37,217 bases of DNA from Acidobacteriota bacterium (GTDB taxonomy: Bacteria; Acidobacteriota; Polarisedimenticolia; Polarisedimenticolales; Polarisedimenticolaceae), in contig JAOTYK010000031.1 in NCBI GenBank assembly GCA_029861955.1, positions 1 to 37,217 of the forward strand. Reading direction: 5' to 3'. Shown here piece by piece: positions 1-6,999 of this stretch. The notes beneath the pieces were generated by a model, which made no database searches, was not told the origin of the DNA, and saw only the letters and a list, made by a program, of their open reading frames with translations. Position 1 is the stretch's first letter; every line of letters starts with the position of its first letter. Made by a program: the position numbers and the translations under genes.

Positions 1-201
1 GCCGTCGCGCACGGCCACCGAGAGGGCCAGCAGGTCGTTGGCCAGGGACTCGGCCAGGTCCTCGACGACCTCGAGGGAGTCGGCGTCGAAGTCGCTGGGG
101 GCCGTTACGGGCTGCGGGCTACAGCCGACGACGAGGAACACCGTGCACAGGAATAGCGCCACCCGCGCAAAACGGCGCGCCGTGCCCGATAAGGGAGTCA
201 T
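1..201 (-). CDS. Lipoprotein, N-terminal part (cut by window edge)
   Basis: This reading frame is open from an ATG at 199-201 to the left edge of the window, 67 codons without a stop, so only the N-terminus is seen. It begins with a basic stretch (MTPLSGTARRFAR) and a hydrophobic core, followed by a lipobox VVGC. That pattern indicates export and lipidation at the cysteine. The mature part that is visible is acidic and helical (DSLEVVEDLAESLANDLLAL) with no family I recognise. It is divergent from the cytidylyltransferase gene at 326, with about 125 bp between the two starts. Function unknown. Confidence 0.7.
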   Translation of the reverse strand, partial: MTPLSGTARRFARVALFLCTVFLVVGCSPQPVTAPSDFDADSLEVVEDLAESLANDLLALSVAVRDG

Positions 202-325
202 TGAAAAGGTCCTGTGCATGGTCTCGCCTGCAGGCTCCAACGTCCGGGCCAGTATAAGCGGTGCCCAACGAGATCTGCCACTCGGCAGCGGACCGGGATA
301 GGATAGAACCCCGAGACGAGGGACC

Positions 326-1255
326 ATGCGGGATCCGATCTTTCTGCGTTACTTGACGATCATCGGCGGCGTGCTGCTGGCCGCCGGTCTGATTCTGACG
401 TTCGTGACCTTCGTCTTGAGAAAGCGCGTGGCCTCGATCTGGGCAACCTACCGGGGCTGGTGGATCATGGCGCCGCTGGTCGTGGTCTTCATCGGTCTCG
501 GACGACAGGCAACCATCGTCGGCGTGACGCTGCTGGCTCTGATGGGCTTCCGCGAGTTCGCCCGGGCAACTGGATTGAGCCGCGATCGCACGATGAGTGG
601 TCTGGTCTACGCGGGCATCCTGGCGCTGGGGACTCTCACGCTGGTCGAGCAACCGCGTACCGGTCTTCCCGGCTGGTACGGGCTCTACATGGCGGCACCG
701 GCCTACTTCGTGGCGATCGTGTTGCTGGTGCCGATCCTCCGTAATCGCGCCCGTGGCCAACTGCAGACCGTGGCCCTGACGATCCTGTCGTTCATCTACC
801 TCGGCTGGATGTTTGGTCATCTCGGTTTCCTGGCCAACACGCCGCACTCGATCGGCTACCTGTTGTTCGTCGTGTTCGCGGTCGAGGTCAACGATGTCGC
901 CGCGTTTACGTTCGGGAAGATGTTCGGGCGTCGCCCGCTACGTTCGGAGATCAGCCCCAACAAGACCGTCGAGGGCTCGCTCGGTGCGTTGGCGGTCTCG
1001 ATGCTGCTGCCCTGGCTGCTTCAGTTCTCGTTTCCCCATTTCGGCACACGGGACCTGCTGCTGACCGGGCTCATCGTCGGGGTGGGTGGGCAGCTGGGGG
1101 ATCTGGCCATCAGCTTCATCAAGCGGGATCTGGGTACCAAGGATATGGGCACGCTATTGCCGGGACATGGCGGCATTCTGGATCGCATCGACAGCCTGAT
1201 CTTCGTTGCCCCGCTGCTGTTCCACATGATCCGCTGGTTCCACGGGCTTCGATGA
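326..1255 (+). CDS. ynbB: YnbB/CdsA-type phosphatidate cytidylyltransferase
   Basis: The 309-residue product is a polytopic membrane protein of the CdsA family, which makes CDP-diacylglycerol from phosphatidate and CTP at the inner membrane. The C-terminal family signature is present at about residues 263-289 (SFIKRD, then TKD, then PGHGGILDRID), with the Lys, Asp and His-Gly-Gly residues of the catalytic site. GAGGGACC just before the ATG is a good ribosome-binding site. The stop overlaps the start of the next gene (ATGA), so the two are translationally coupled. Because that neighbour resembles E. coli YnbA, this gene is best read as the YnbB-type paralogue rather than the main housekeeping cdsA. 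That assignment rests on context and recalled family features. Confidence 0.88.
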   Translation: MRDPIFLRYLTIIGGVLLAAGLILTFVTFVLRKRVASIWATYRGWWIMAPLVVVFIGLGRQATIVGVTLLALMGFREFARATGLSRDRTMSGLVYAGILALGTLTLVEQPRTGLPGWYGLYMAAPAYFVAIVLLVPILRNRARGQLQTVALTILSFIYLGWMFGHLGFLANTPHSIGYLLFVVFAVEVNDVAAFTFGKMFGRRPLRSEISPNKTVEGSLGALAVSMLLPWLLQFSFPHFGTRDLLLTGLIVGVGGQLGDLAISFIKRDLGTKDMGTLLPGHGGILDRIDSLIFVAPLLFHMIRWFHGLR

Positions 1256-1854
1256 CGATCTACGACCTGAAGCCGGCGTTCCAGAATCTGCTGCGGCCGA
1301 TCTGTCGCGGATTGGCCGGTATCGGTGTGACCGCCAACCACGTGACTGTCGCGGCGATCGTTCTCTCGGGTCTCCTCGGCGGCTCGATCGCGTTGTTTCC
1401 GACCGTCCGCTGGCCGTTGTGGCTGTTGCCGGTCGGCCTGCTGGTGCGGATGGCGCTGAACGCCATCGACGGCATGCTGGCCCGCGAGCATCAGATGCAG
1501 AGTCCGCTGGGTGGAATCCTGAACGAACTGGGGGACGTGATCTCCGACGGCATGATCTATCTCTCGCTGGCGTTTGTGCCGGGGATTCCCGCCGTGTGGG
1601 TTGTCGTGATGACGACGCTGGCCGTAATCAGCGAGATGGCCGGTGTGGTGGCGGTGCAGATCGGTGCCGGCCGTCGGTATGACGGGCCGATGGGGAAGAG
1701 CGATCGTGCGTTCCTCATCGGACTGCTGGCGTTGCTGCTGGGTGTGGGCGTATCGCCCGGTCGTTGGGTCGACTATCTCCTGATCGCCATGACGCTGTTG
1801 CTCCTGGTCACCATCGTTAATCGATGTCGGCGCGCGTTGGCGGAACTGCGTTGA
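1252..1854 (+). CDS. ynbA: YnbA-type CDP-alcohol phosphatidyltransferase
   Basis: This 200-residue membrane protein belongs to the CDP-alcohol phosphatidyltransferase family, which swaps CMP of a CDP-lipid for an alcohol head group. The family motif is at residues 70-95, with DG at 73-74, AR at 77-78, G87 and D95. The first and third acidic positions of the canonical motif are Asn here (N70 and N91). As far as I recall, E. coli YnbA has the same pattern, and the N-terminus (TIYDLKPAFQNLLRP, then VTANH) is also YnbA-like. It directly follows the cytidylyltransferase, so the pair could make and consume a dedicated CDP-lipid. The acceptor alcohol cannot be told from sequence. Confidence 0.88.
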   Translation: MTIYDLKPAFQNLLRPICRGLAGIGVTANHVTVAAIVLSGLLGGSIALFPTVRWPLWLLPVGLLVRMALNAIDGMLAREHQMQSPLGGILNELGDVISDGMIYLSLAFVPGIPAVWVVVMTTLAVISEMAGVVAVQIGAGRRYDGPMGKSDRAFLIGLLALLLGVGVSPGRWVDYLLIAMTLLLLVTIVNRCRRALAELR

Positions 1855-2387
1855 GCCCCACACGGGTCGCGGCGATCTGGGGCTTCGCCGAGGCGACCCT
1901 GTGGTTCGTCGTTCCCGACGTCCTCCTGAGTTGGTACGCCCTCGATCGATCGACACGTGGGTATCGCGCCAGTGGGGCGGCGGTGCTCGGCGCGATGGTC
2001 GGTGGGGTCGTGATGTGGCTGTGGGGGCAGGCAGGCAGTGGCGCCGCGTACGGCGTGCTGGACGCCATTCCGGGAATCCAGAAGGAGCTGATCGAGAGTG
2101 TTCGCCATGCGGTATCCAGCGAGGGTCTCTCCTCGATGGTGCTGGGTGGGTTTCGCGGGGTGCCGTACAAGATCTACGCCGTGGCCTGGGGCGAGCTAGG
2201 CGGCAACCTGGCGGCGTTTGTTGTGCTGACCGTGCCGGCAAGGGCGATCCGCTTCCTGTTGGTCACCTTCATCGCCGGTGCGATTTGCAAGGGGCCGTTG
2301 AAGGAGATGACGCTTCGTCGTCGTCGGATGGTGCACGTCGGCTTCTGGTTCGTGTTCTACGTCGGCTACTTCGTCGTGATGGGCTGA
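1824..2387 (+). CDS. VTT/DedA-like membrane protein
   Basis: The 187-residue product has four or five hydrophobic segments and a GGFRGVPYKIYA motif near the middle. That motif resembles the Gly-Phe-Arg and Pro-Tyr-Lys features of VTT (DedA/SNARE-associated) proteins, some of which act as lipid flippases or transporters. The ORF overlaps the end of the phosphatidyltransferase gene by 31 bp. A TTG at 1851, preceded by GGCGGAA and overlapping the upstream stop (TTGA), is a good alternative start and would remove nine residues. Its place as third gene of a phospholipid operon suggests transport of the lipid made by the first two. Its 3' end overlaps the convergent hydrolase by 22 bp. Confidence 0.75.
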   Translation: MSARVGGTALSPTRVAAIWGFAEATLWFVVPDVLLSWYALDRSTRGYRASGAAVLGAMVGGVVMWLWGQAGSGAAYGVLDAIPGIQKELIESVRHAVSSEGLSSMVLGGFRGVPYKIYAVAWGELGGNLAAFVVLTVPARAIRFLLVTFIAGAICKGPLKEMTLRRRRMVHVGFWFVFYVGYFVVMG

Positions 2388-3187
2388 TCCTGCAACCGTT
2401 CTCGAAGCCAGTCCGCGACGACCGGTCGAATGTCATCCCGTAACTCGAACAGCCACAGGGCATGAACCTTTCCCGGGTAGATCTTGAGTTCATGTTCCCC
2501 GGAGGTGTCCGTCACCAGTCGTTTCGCCGTCGCCGCTGCGTCGTAACGAGCCAGCTCGTTGTCGCTGGCGATGAACAGTCCCGATGGCAGCGGTTGCCGT
2601 TGTTCGTGAATCTCGAGATATCGATAGGCCGATGCCGTCGCGGACAGCGAGACGACGGTGCGAACGTTCCACTCCTGACTCATCAACCCGGACGTGGACA
2701 GGTTGGCACCGAAAGAGCTCCCCACCAATCCGACTCGGTCGATGTCGACACCCTTCTTCGTCGCCAGCCACTTAAGCGCCGCCTCGATGTCGCGGTAGGC
2801 GAGGGTCGGGTCCTTCTTGAGAGCCTCGGCATCGCCGGACCCCGACTTGCCGCGGCCGCGGATGTCGATGGCGAGGAAGTGGTATTCGTCTTTCGCCATG
2901 TAGGACAGAAACCCCGACTCGACCCAACGCTCCTTGTGCATTCCCCAACCGTGAAGCAACAGCAACGCCGGTCGCTTGACCGTCACGTCCTCCGGCGGCA
3001 GGTAGATCGCCGCCAACCGGACCTTGTCGCTTGTTGTTAGATGAACCTTCTTGATTCGATCCAGCGCGTAACGGGGCGTCCCTGACTCGGAAAGGGCGGG
3101 AGTGACCCACAGCCCGATCCAGGTCACGATCGCCACGACCCAGATCAGGCGTCTACGAAACAATGGGCTCAATCGCGACGATGCCAT
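2366..3187 (-). CDS. Secreted or anchored alpha/beta hydrolase
   Basis: The 273-residue product (start ATG at 3185-3187, chosen because it follows AAGGGT and directly precedes a basic-plus-hydrophobic leader) is an alpha/beta hydrolase. The oxyanion segment HGWG is near residue 79. The nucleophile elbow is GSSFG with Ser158, and plausible Asp209 and His242 (GKVHALW) complete the triad. An N-terminal transmembrane or signal segment lies at about residues 12-33. The fold is like dienelactone hydrolases and peptidase S9-like esterases; the substrate is unknown. It follows the membrane gene at 3198-3605 by 10 bp and probably shares its transcript. The E. coli ynb locus also carries a hydrolase gene, but on the same strand as ynbAB. 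Confidence 0.82.
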   Translation of the reverse strand: MASSRLSPLFRRRLIWVVAIVTWIGLWVTPALSESGTPRYALDRIKKVHLTTSDKVRLAAIYLPPEDVTVKRPALLLLHGWGMHKERWVESGFLSYMAKDEYHFLAIDIRGRGKSGSGDAEALKKDPTLAYRDIEAALKWLATKKGVDIDRVGLVGSSFGANLSTSGLMSQEWNVRTVVSLSATASAYRYLEIHEQRQPLPSGLFIASDNELARYDAAATAKRLVTDTSGEHELKIYPGKVHALWLFELRDDIRPVVADWLRERLQDQPITTK

Positions 3188-3197
3188 GCAGAGACCC

Positions 3198-3605
3198 TTA
3201 CGACGGGTCGTCGGGGAGACGACGGCTGAGCAGGTGGACGGTCGCACCGACGGCCATCAGGAACGGGCCCTCCCACAGTATCCAGAGCAGCGGCATGCCT
3301 TCCCCGTAGTCCACGGCCAGAAGCGCGGCACCCAGCAGTCCCATCCCGACTCCCAGGTAACTCAACACCGGGCGGTAGCGCGGCAGATCCAACGACAGGA
3401 CCCAGAACAGCCCGCCGAGCATGGCGTAGAGCGCGGAGTTGGAGCGGGCGAGGTAGCCCACGACCGGTGTATCCGGTAAGGTTCCCATCCCCAGCATCTC
3501 GTTGATCCGGTTCATCCACGCGTAGGGCGCGGCGACGAAGATCCAGGCGGTCAGGGCCGACGTGCCCATGATGCGGAGGATCGCTTTCAGTACGGTCGAT
3601 GCCAT
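3198..3605 (-). CDS. Small four-helix membrane protein, unknown
   Basis: The 135-residue product has four hydrophobic segments (near residues 9-30, 60-75, 82-98 and 105-125) separated by short loops and a basic C-terminal end. I do not recognise the family. It lies 10 bp after a zinc-ribbon miniprotein gene and 10 bp before the hydrolase, forming a three-gene minus-strand run. Small integral membrane proteins of this layout are common in the region (for example 8686-9105 and 10701-11111) and cannot be assigned a function from sequence. Confidence 0.75.
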   Translation of the reverse strand: MASTVLKAILRIMGTSALTAWIFVAAPYAWMNRINEMLGMGTLPDTPVVGYLARSNSALYAMLGGLFWVLSLDLPRYRPVLSYLGVGMGLLGAALLAVDYGEGMPLLWILWEGPFLMAVGATVHLLSRRLPDDPS

Positions 3606-3614
3606 CCGCGGATG

Positions 3615-3794
3615 TTATCCCATCCAGAAGCCCTTGCGATGGGAGACGCCCAACACCTTGCGGCAGGCGGAGCAGAAGTAGACGTAGCGACGACCGAACA
3701 TCCCCGAAAGTTGCCGGAACCAGATCTCACCGATGGTCTCGGAGCAATGGGGGCAGAGGGGTGTGGCGTTGTTCTGTTCCTTGACTTGGATCAT
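3615..3794 (-). CDS. Zinc-ribbon miniprotein (59 aa)
   Basis: The product is about 59 residues with two Cys pairs, CPHC near residue 14 and CSAC near residue 46, which are likely to bind one structural zinc as a zinc ribbon. The rest is basic and aromatic (GMFGRRYVYF). A longer open frame extends to 3992, but its extra N-terminus is low-complexity and overlaps the end of the SMP-30-like gene, so the ATG at 3792-3794 is preferred. GGGAG lies 11 bp upstream of it. The role is unknown. Confidence 0.65.
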   Translation of the reverse strand: MIQVKEQNNATPLCPHCSETIGEIWFRQLSGMFGRRYVYFCSACRKVLGVSHRKGFWMG

Positions 3795-3859
3795 GGCTGT
3801 GTGGACTCCCGTTGTGTTGATTGCAGACCTTGGTACACGGGGACTCCCGTCTTTATTCG

Positions 3860-4927
3860 TTAGCGATCCAGGCGGATCAGGGCGTTCCCCAGTCCGGTGG
3901 CGTAGACCGGGCCGTCGTTGGGCGACACGATCATGCCGGTGATGGGTCCTGGCGCCGGTTCCCAGAGCGGCGGGGTAAACAGATCGAGCCACGACGCGTT
4001 GGCCGCCTGCCGCTCTCCGATGGCCGCCAGCTGGGCCTCGCTCTCCGGAGTCGAGATCCGAAAGACGGACTCGGTGGTTCCGGTGATCGGGTCGAAGACG
4101 CTGATCTCGTTTCGGATGGGTGAGGCGATCCAGAGTTGGCCACGGTGATCGAGCTCGAGATTGTCGGGGTGGTCGACATCGATGAAGCGTGACTTGCCCC
4201 GCACCGTTCCGGTCGTCACGTCCACCTCGACACGCCAGACCTGGCTGCGCATGGTCTCGGAGACGTAGAGCAGACCCGCCGACTCGTCCAGGGCGATACC
4301 GTTCGAGAAGTGAAGACCGTCGATGACGACGACCGGTTCCCCCGCACCGCCGGGAGGAAGGTAGAAGACCGTCCCGTCGGGAACCGGCACCGCCACCGAA
4401 CGGAAGAGATTGGCCTCGCCGTTCTCGGGCTCGTTGCGGGTCGACTGGCTGAACCAGATGCCGCCGTGGCTGTCGGCCCGGGTGCTGTTGACGCCGAACT
4501 CATGCTCGTGGATCCGCTCCGTGGCCTCAGTGGATATCTCGACGCGGTAGATGCCGCCCTGGAAAACGTCGCTGACAAGAACGTGGGTGCCCGATGGGGT
4601 CAGGTTGATGCCGTTGGGGCCTCCGGCAAACGCGGGTGGATCGTGTCGGTAGCCTGCCTCATGGAGCTTGCCGAACGGTCGGCTGGAGCCGTCTGTTTCA
4701 ATCAGTCGCAGGCCGTCGATCTGATCGACCACGATCAACCGTCCGTCGGGAAGCGCGACACCGTCTTCCGCGCGATGGAGGGATCGGTCGGCCGGGAAGA
4801 TCATTCCCGGATCGAAGGTCCAGTGAAGGGGCTCTTCGATGGTGAGGGTGACTTCGGGCTCGCTGGAGCTGCAGCCGCCGAGCAGCGCAACACCCATCAT
4901 GACGATCAACCAGGTTCGCTTGTTCAT
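3860..4927 (-). CDS. SMP-30/gluconolactonase-like lipoprotein
   Basis: The 355-residue product starts at the ATG at 4925-4927, where a signal peptide with lipobox LLGGC begins. Longer in-frame starts would bury this leader. After the lipid-attached Cys it reads as a beta-propeller of the SMP-30/gluconolactonase/strictosidine-synthase-like type. Blades carry motifs such as EDGVALPDGRLIVVDQ, GPNGINLTPSG, HFSNGIALDESAGLLYVSE and PDNLELDHRGQLWIASP, which match the metal-site loops of the family. It would act outside the inner membrane, perhaps as a lactonase or esterase; the substrate is unknown. The N-terminal half is well conserved to the family pattern and there is no sign of truncation. Confidence 0.82.
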   Translation of the reverse strand: MNKRTWLIVMMGVALLGGCSSSEPEVTLTIEEPLHWTFDPGMIFPADRSLHRAEDGVALPDGRLIVVDQIDGLRLIETDGSSRPFGKLHEAGYRHDPPAFAGGPNGINLTPSGTHVLVSDVFQGGIYRVEISTEATERIHEHEFGVNSTRADSHGGIWFSQSTRNEPENGEANLFRSVAVPVPDGTVFYLPPGGAGEPVVVIDGLHFSNGIALDESAGLLYVSETMRSQVWRVEVDVTTGTVRGKSRFIDVDHPDNLELDHRGQLWIASPIRNEISVFDPITGTTESVFRISTPESEAQLAAIGERQAANASWLDLFTPPLWEPAPGPITGMIVSPNDGPVYATGLGNALIRLDR

Positions 4928-4992
4928 GTCGATTCCTATTTTCTGGGAAGAGGCACCTATCGTGGTTAGACTATCAGCCTGCGGGACGAGGT

Positions 4993-5442
4993 GTGAAGGT
5001 GAAAGCAAGACGCGTGATCGGATGCCTTGGGTTTGGGGCGCTGTTTGTTGTGGGACTGGGCGTGTTTGTTGCCTGGAACTGGGATGCGGTATCGACACGA
5101 TTCAGTCAAGCCGTTAGTGCGCAGTCCGAGAAGACCCGGACGACGATGTTTCGAGTCGGTGAGCTGGCGTCCATCGGTGCGCAGCTGGAATCGGAGTATG
5201 GAACGAAGCCGGAGATGAGTTACGACGCCGGCGAAAACGGCCGCACCCTCGGCATCAGCCTGATGGATCATTTCGTTCCTGACGGAGCGACACCCGAGAG
5301 TCACGCCCGAGAGATTGCCAAGTTCGCGATCGGGCAGACGAAGAAAGCCGATGAGATCGATGCAGTCGAAGTGCGGATCCAGAGTCTCGCCGGTGACCCT
5401 ACGAGCCACGCGTATGCGATAGCCGATTTGCGCGCGCGCTGA
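4993..5442 (+). CDS. Membrane-anchored hypothetical protein
   Basis: The 149-residue product has one N-terminal transmembrane helix (about residues 8-29, preceded by KVKARR) and a soluble remainder of mixed helix and strand. No motif or family is recognised. The start ATG follows GGACGAGGTGTGA. The gene is divergent from the lipoprotein at 3860-4927, leaving 65 bp for two promoters. It is followed by the DUF937 gene after 58 bp. It could be a small periplasmic or inner-membrane-anchored protein. Confidence 0.65.
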   Translation: MKVKARRVIGCLGFGALFVVGLGVFVAWNWDAVSTRFSQAVSAQSEKTRTTMFRVGELASIGAQLESEYGTKPEMSYDAGENGRTLGISLMDHFVPDGATPESHAREIAKFAIGQTKKADEIDAVEVRIQSLAGDPTSHAYAIADLRAR

Positions 5443-5500
5443 TAGACTTGCGGGCAGTGGCAGACGGGTAGGCTCAACACGCAGACGGAGGAACGGTGTC

Positions 5501-6103
5501 ATGGCATCTTTGATGGAATCGATCATGGGACAGTTGGCCAGTGGCGGAAATCTCAAGAATCTCAGCCGCGGTCTGAATTCCGATGAGGCCAAGACAGGCC
5601 CCGCAGCCGGTGCAGCCATCTCGGCCCTGTTGGGTGCGTTGGCGAAGAACAGTTCAAGCGATGACGGCGCGCAGGCGCTGAATCGGGCGCTCGAAAAGAA
5701 ACATGACGGCAGCGTCATGGACCAACTGGGTTCGGCCCTGGGTGGTGCCGGCCGTGGAGACGGCGAAAAGATCCTGGGTCACATCTTCGGTGGCAAGCGC
5801 GACTCGGTACAGAACGGTCTGAGTCAGGCGACGGGGATCGACAAGGGCGCGGCGGGTGGCCTGCTTGCAACGCTGGCGCCGATCGTTATGGGTGCGCTCG
5901 GGAAGCAGAAGCGTGAGCGGGGCATGGACTCGTCGGGTCTGGCGGCGTTGCTGGGTGACGAGCGTCGCAGTCTCGAGAAGAAGCAGCCTGCCGCGATGGG
6001 TGCGCTGAGTGGTTTACTCGACAGCGACGGCGACGGCGATGTCGATTTGAAAGACCTTGCGAAGCATGGCGCTGGGTTGCTCGGGAAGTTTCTCAAGCGT
6101 TAG
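5501..6103 (+). CDS. DUF937 family protein with C-terminal Ca-like loop
   Basis: This 200-residue protein is rich in Gly, Ala and Leu and shows the DUF937 pattern: a leading LMESIMGQLASGG, a repeated SxxGxxxGAAxGLLxxLxPIVMGALGK helix and a GHIFGGK segment. DUF937 proteins resemble YidB and have no established function. The C-terminus carries LDSDGDGDVDLKDL, which matches an EF-hand or dockerin calcium loop (Asp at alternate positions), followed by a basic amphipathic tail. AGGAACGGTGTC before the ATG includes a usable ribosome-binding site. The gene converges on the DUF3224 gene. Confidence 0.8.
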   Translation: MASLMESIMGQLASGGNLKNLSRGLNSDEAKTGPAAGAAISALLGALAKNSSSDDGAQALNRALEKKHDGSVMDQLGSALGGAGRGDGEKILGHIFGGKRDSVQNGLSQATGIDKGAAGGLLATLAPIVMGALGKQKRERGMDSSGLAALLGDERRSLEKKQPAAMGALSGLLDSDGDGDVDLKDLAKHGAGLLGKFLKR

Positions 6104-6114
6104 TGGCGCCTAAC

Positions 6115-6606
6115 TTATGGCGACTTGTCGCCATTCAATGCAGGTAATCGATAATTGAATTCGTAGAGGTGTTTACCGTCTTCTACGTTTATCGTGAACT
6201 CACCTTCGAGGCCGACCAGGTCTCCGGTGCCCGAGTCCGGTACAACGGTCACGGCAAGGGAGGGTGCGCCGCGATTCATGGTGCCGGTATGTTGCAGGAC
6301 GAAGGACCCTCGTCTTCCGTGTAGCGTACCGGTTACCTGTTCGATTGCGACGTAGCCGGCAGACCCCTCGGTGTCGGACATCGCGCTGAGCATCTGACCC
6401 ACCGTGGTTGCCGTCAGGTCGCCGGTGATCTCCTTGTCGATGGACATTCTTCCCAACTTGGATTCGGGGTCGGACCCCTCGAAGTCCAGAGGCTTCATGG
6501 AAACGACGAATGAGCCGCTCGCGGTTTGCGTCATGGGTGTCTCTCCTGCGCTGACGCCGGCGAACGTCGCGACGAACATCAAGACTGCAATGGATAGCGC
6601 CCTCAT
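6115..6606 (-). CDS. Secreted DUF3224 protein
   Basis: The product, about 163 residues from the ATG at 6604-6606, has a signal peptide ending near VSAGE and then a typical DUF3224 domain: TASGSFVV, GRMSIDKEITGDLTATTVGQMLS, GSAGYVAIEQVTGTL, GSFVLQHTGTMNRG and VVPDSGTGDLVGLEG. The family is a small allene-oxide-cyclase-barrel-like fold of unknown function, usually cytosolic, so the exported form is slightly unusual. The upstream VOC gene stops at 6608, one base before this start, so the two genes are coupled. The ORF extends further upstream, but the leader supports this start. Confidence 0.85.
   Translation of the reverse strand: MRALSIAVLMFVATFAGVSAGETPMTQTASGSFVVSMKPLDFEGSDPESKLGRMSIDKEITGDLTATTVGQMLSAMSDTEGSAGYVAIEQVTGTLHGRRGSFVLQHTGTMNRGAPSLAVTVVPDSGTGDLVGLEGEFTINVEDGKHLYEFNYRLPALNGDKSP
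6117..6134. terminator. Near-perfect palindrome at convergent gene ends
   Basis: ATGGCGAC-TT-GTCGCCAT lies between the convergent DUF937 and DUF3224 genes, at the last codons of the latter. The two-base loop means that a shorter stem would form in RNA, and no U run follows. It may serve as a bidirectional terminator. Confidence 0.3.
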
Positions 6607-6607
6607 G

Positions 6608-6970
6608 TCACGGGACCTGCCACAGTCCCTGCTCGATACCACCGAACAGATAGATCGCTATCTTTCCGGCACCTGGCATCTCCATCGGCGGCAGGGCGAT
6701 GGTGGCGCCCAGTTTCTCGGCCTCCTGGACCGCGCTGTCGATATCGGTCACCCGGAGGTAGGTGCGCACGACCGGGTTCTCCTGCTCGTGCAGCGGGGCT
6801 CGAATGCCGCACAGGGAACCGCCCGGTAGTTTTGCGACGACCGATCCGCCCCACTCGGGACCCTTGGGTTCGAACTGCCAGCCGTACGCATGGCCGTACA
6901 ATTTGCAGGCCGCCTCGATGTCGGGGGTGACGATCTCGAGGTAGTAGATGGTGTACTCGGGAACGGTCAT
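6608..6970 (-). CDS. VOC-fold (glyoxalase/bleomycin-resistance-like) protein
   Basis: The 120-residue product is a single vicinal-oxygen-chelate domain: YTIYYLEIVTPD at the start, KLYGHAYGW, then IRAPLHEQENPVVRTYLRVTDID and GATIALPPMEMP. The family includes dioxygenases, glyoxalase I and resistance proteins; the ligand is unknown. It is followed by the DUF3224 gene with one base between them. A clear paralogue sits in the cassette array at 30793-31236, sharing YLEIV, the IRxPLxEHE-like segment and the GLWQ end. Confidence 0.85.
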   Translation of the reverse strand: MTVPEYTIYYLEIVTPDIEAACKLYGHAYGWQFEPKGPEWGGSVVAKLPGGSLCGIRAPLHEQENPVVRTYLRVTDIDSAVQEAEKLGATIALPPMEMPGAGKIAIYLFGGIEQGLWQVP

Positions 6971-6999
6971 GAGTGATACCTCCAGGACTATCGGAGTTT

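Noticed and set aside
202-325. Promoter with TATACT on the minus strand upstream of the lipoprotein
   Set aside because: A -10-like box is present near 231-260, but no acceptable -35 box lies at the right distance.
1021-2241. 406-codon open frame on the minus strand over the ynbA-like and VTT genes
   Set aside because: Low-complexity Arg/His/Pro/Gln-rich translation, typical of the antisense frame of GC-rich genes; the plus-strand genes have clear families.
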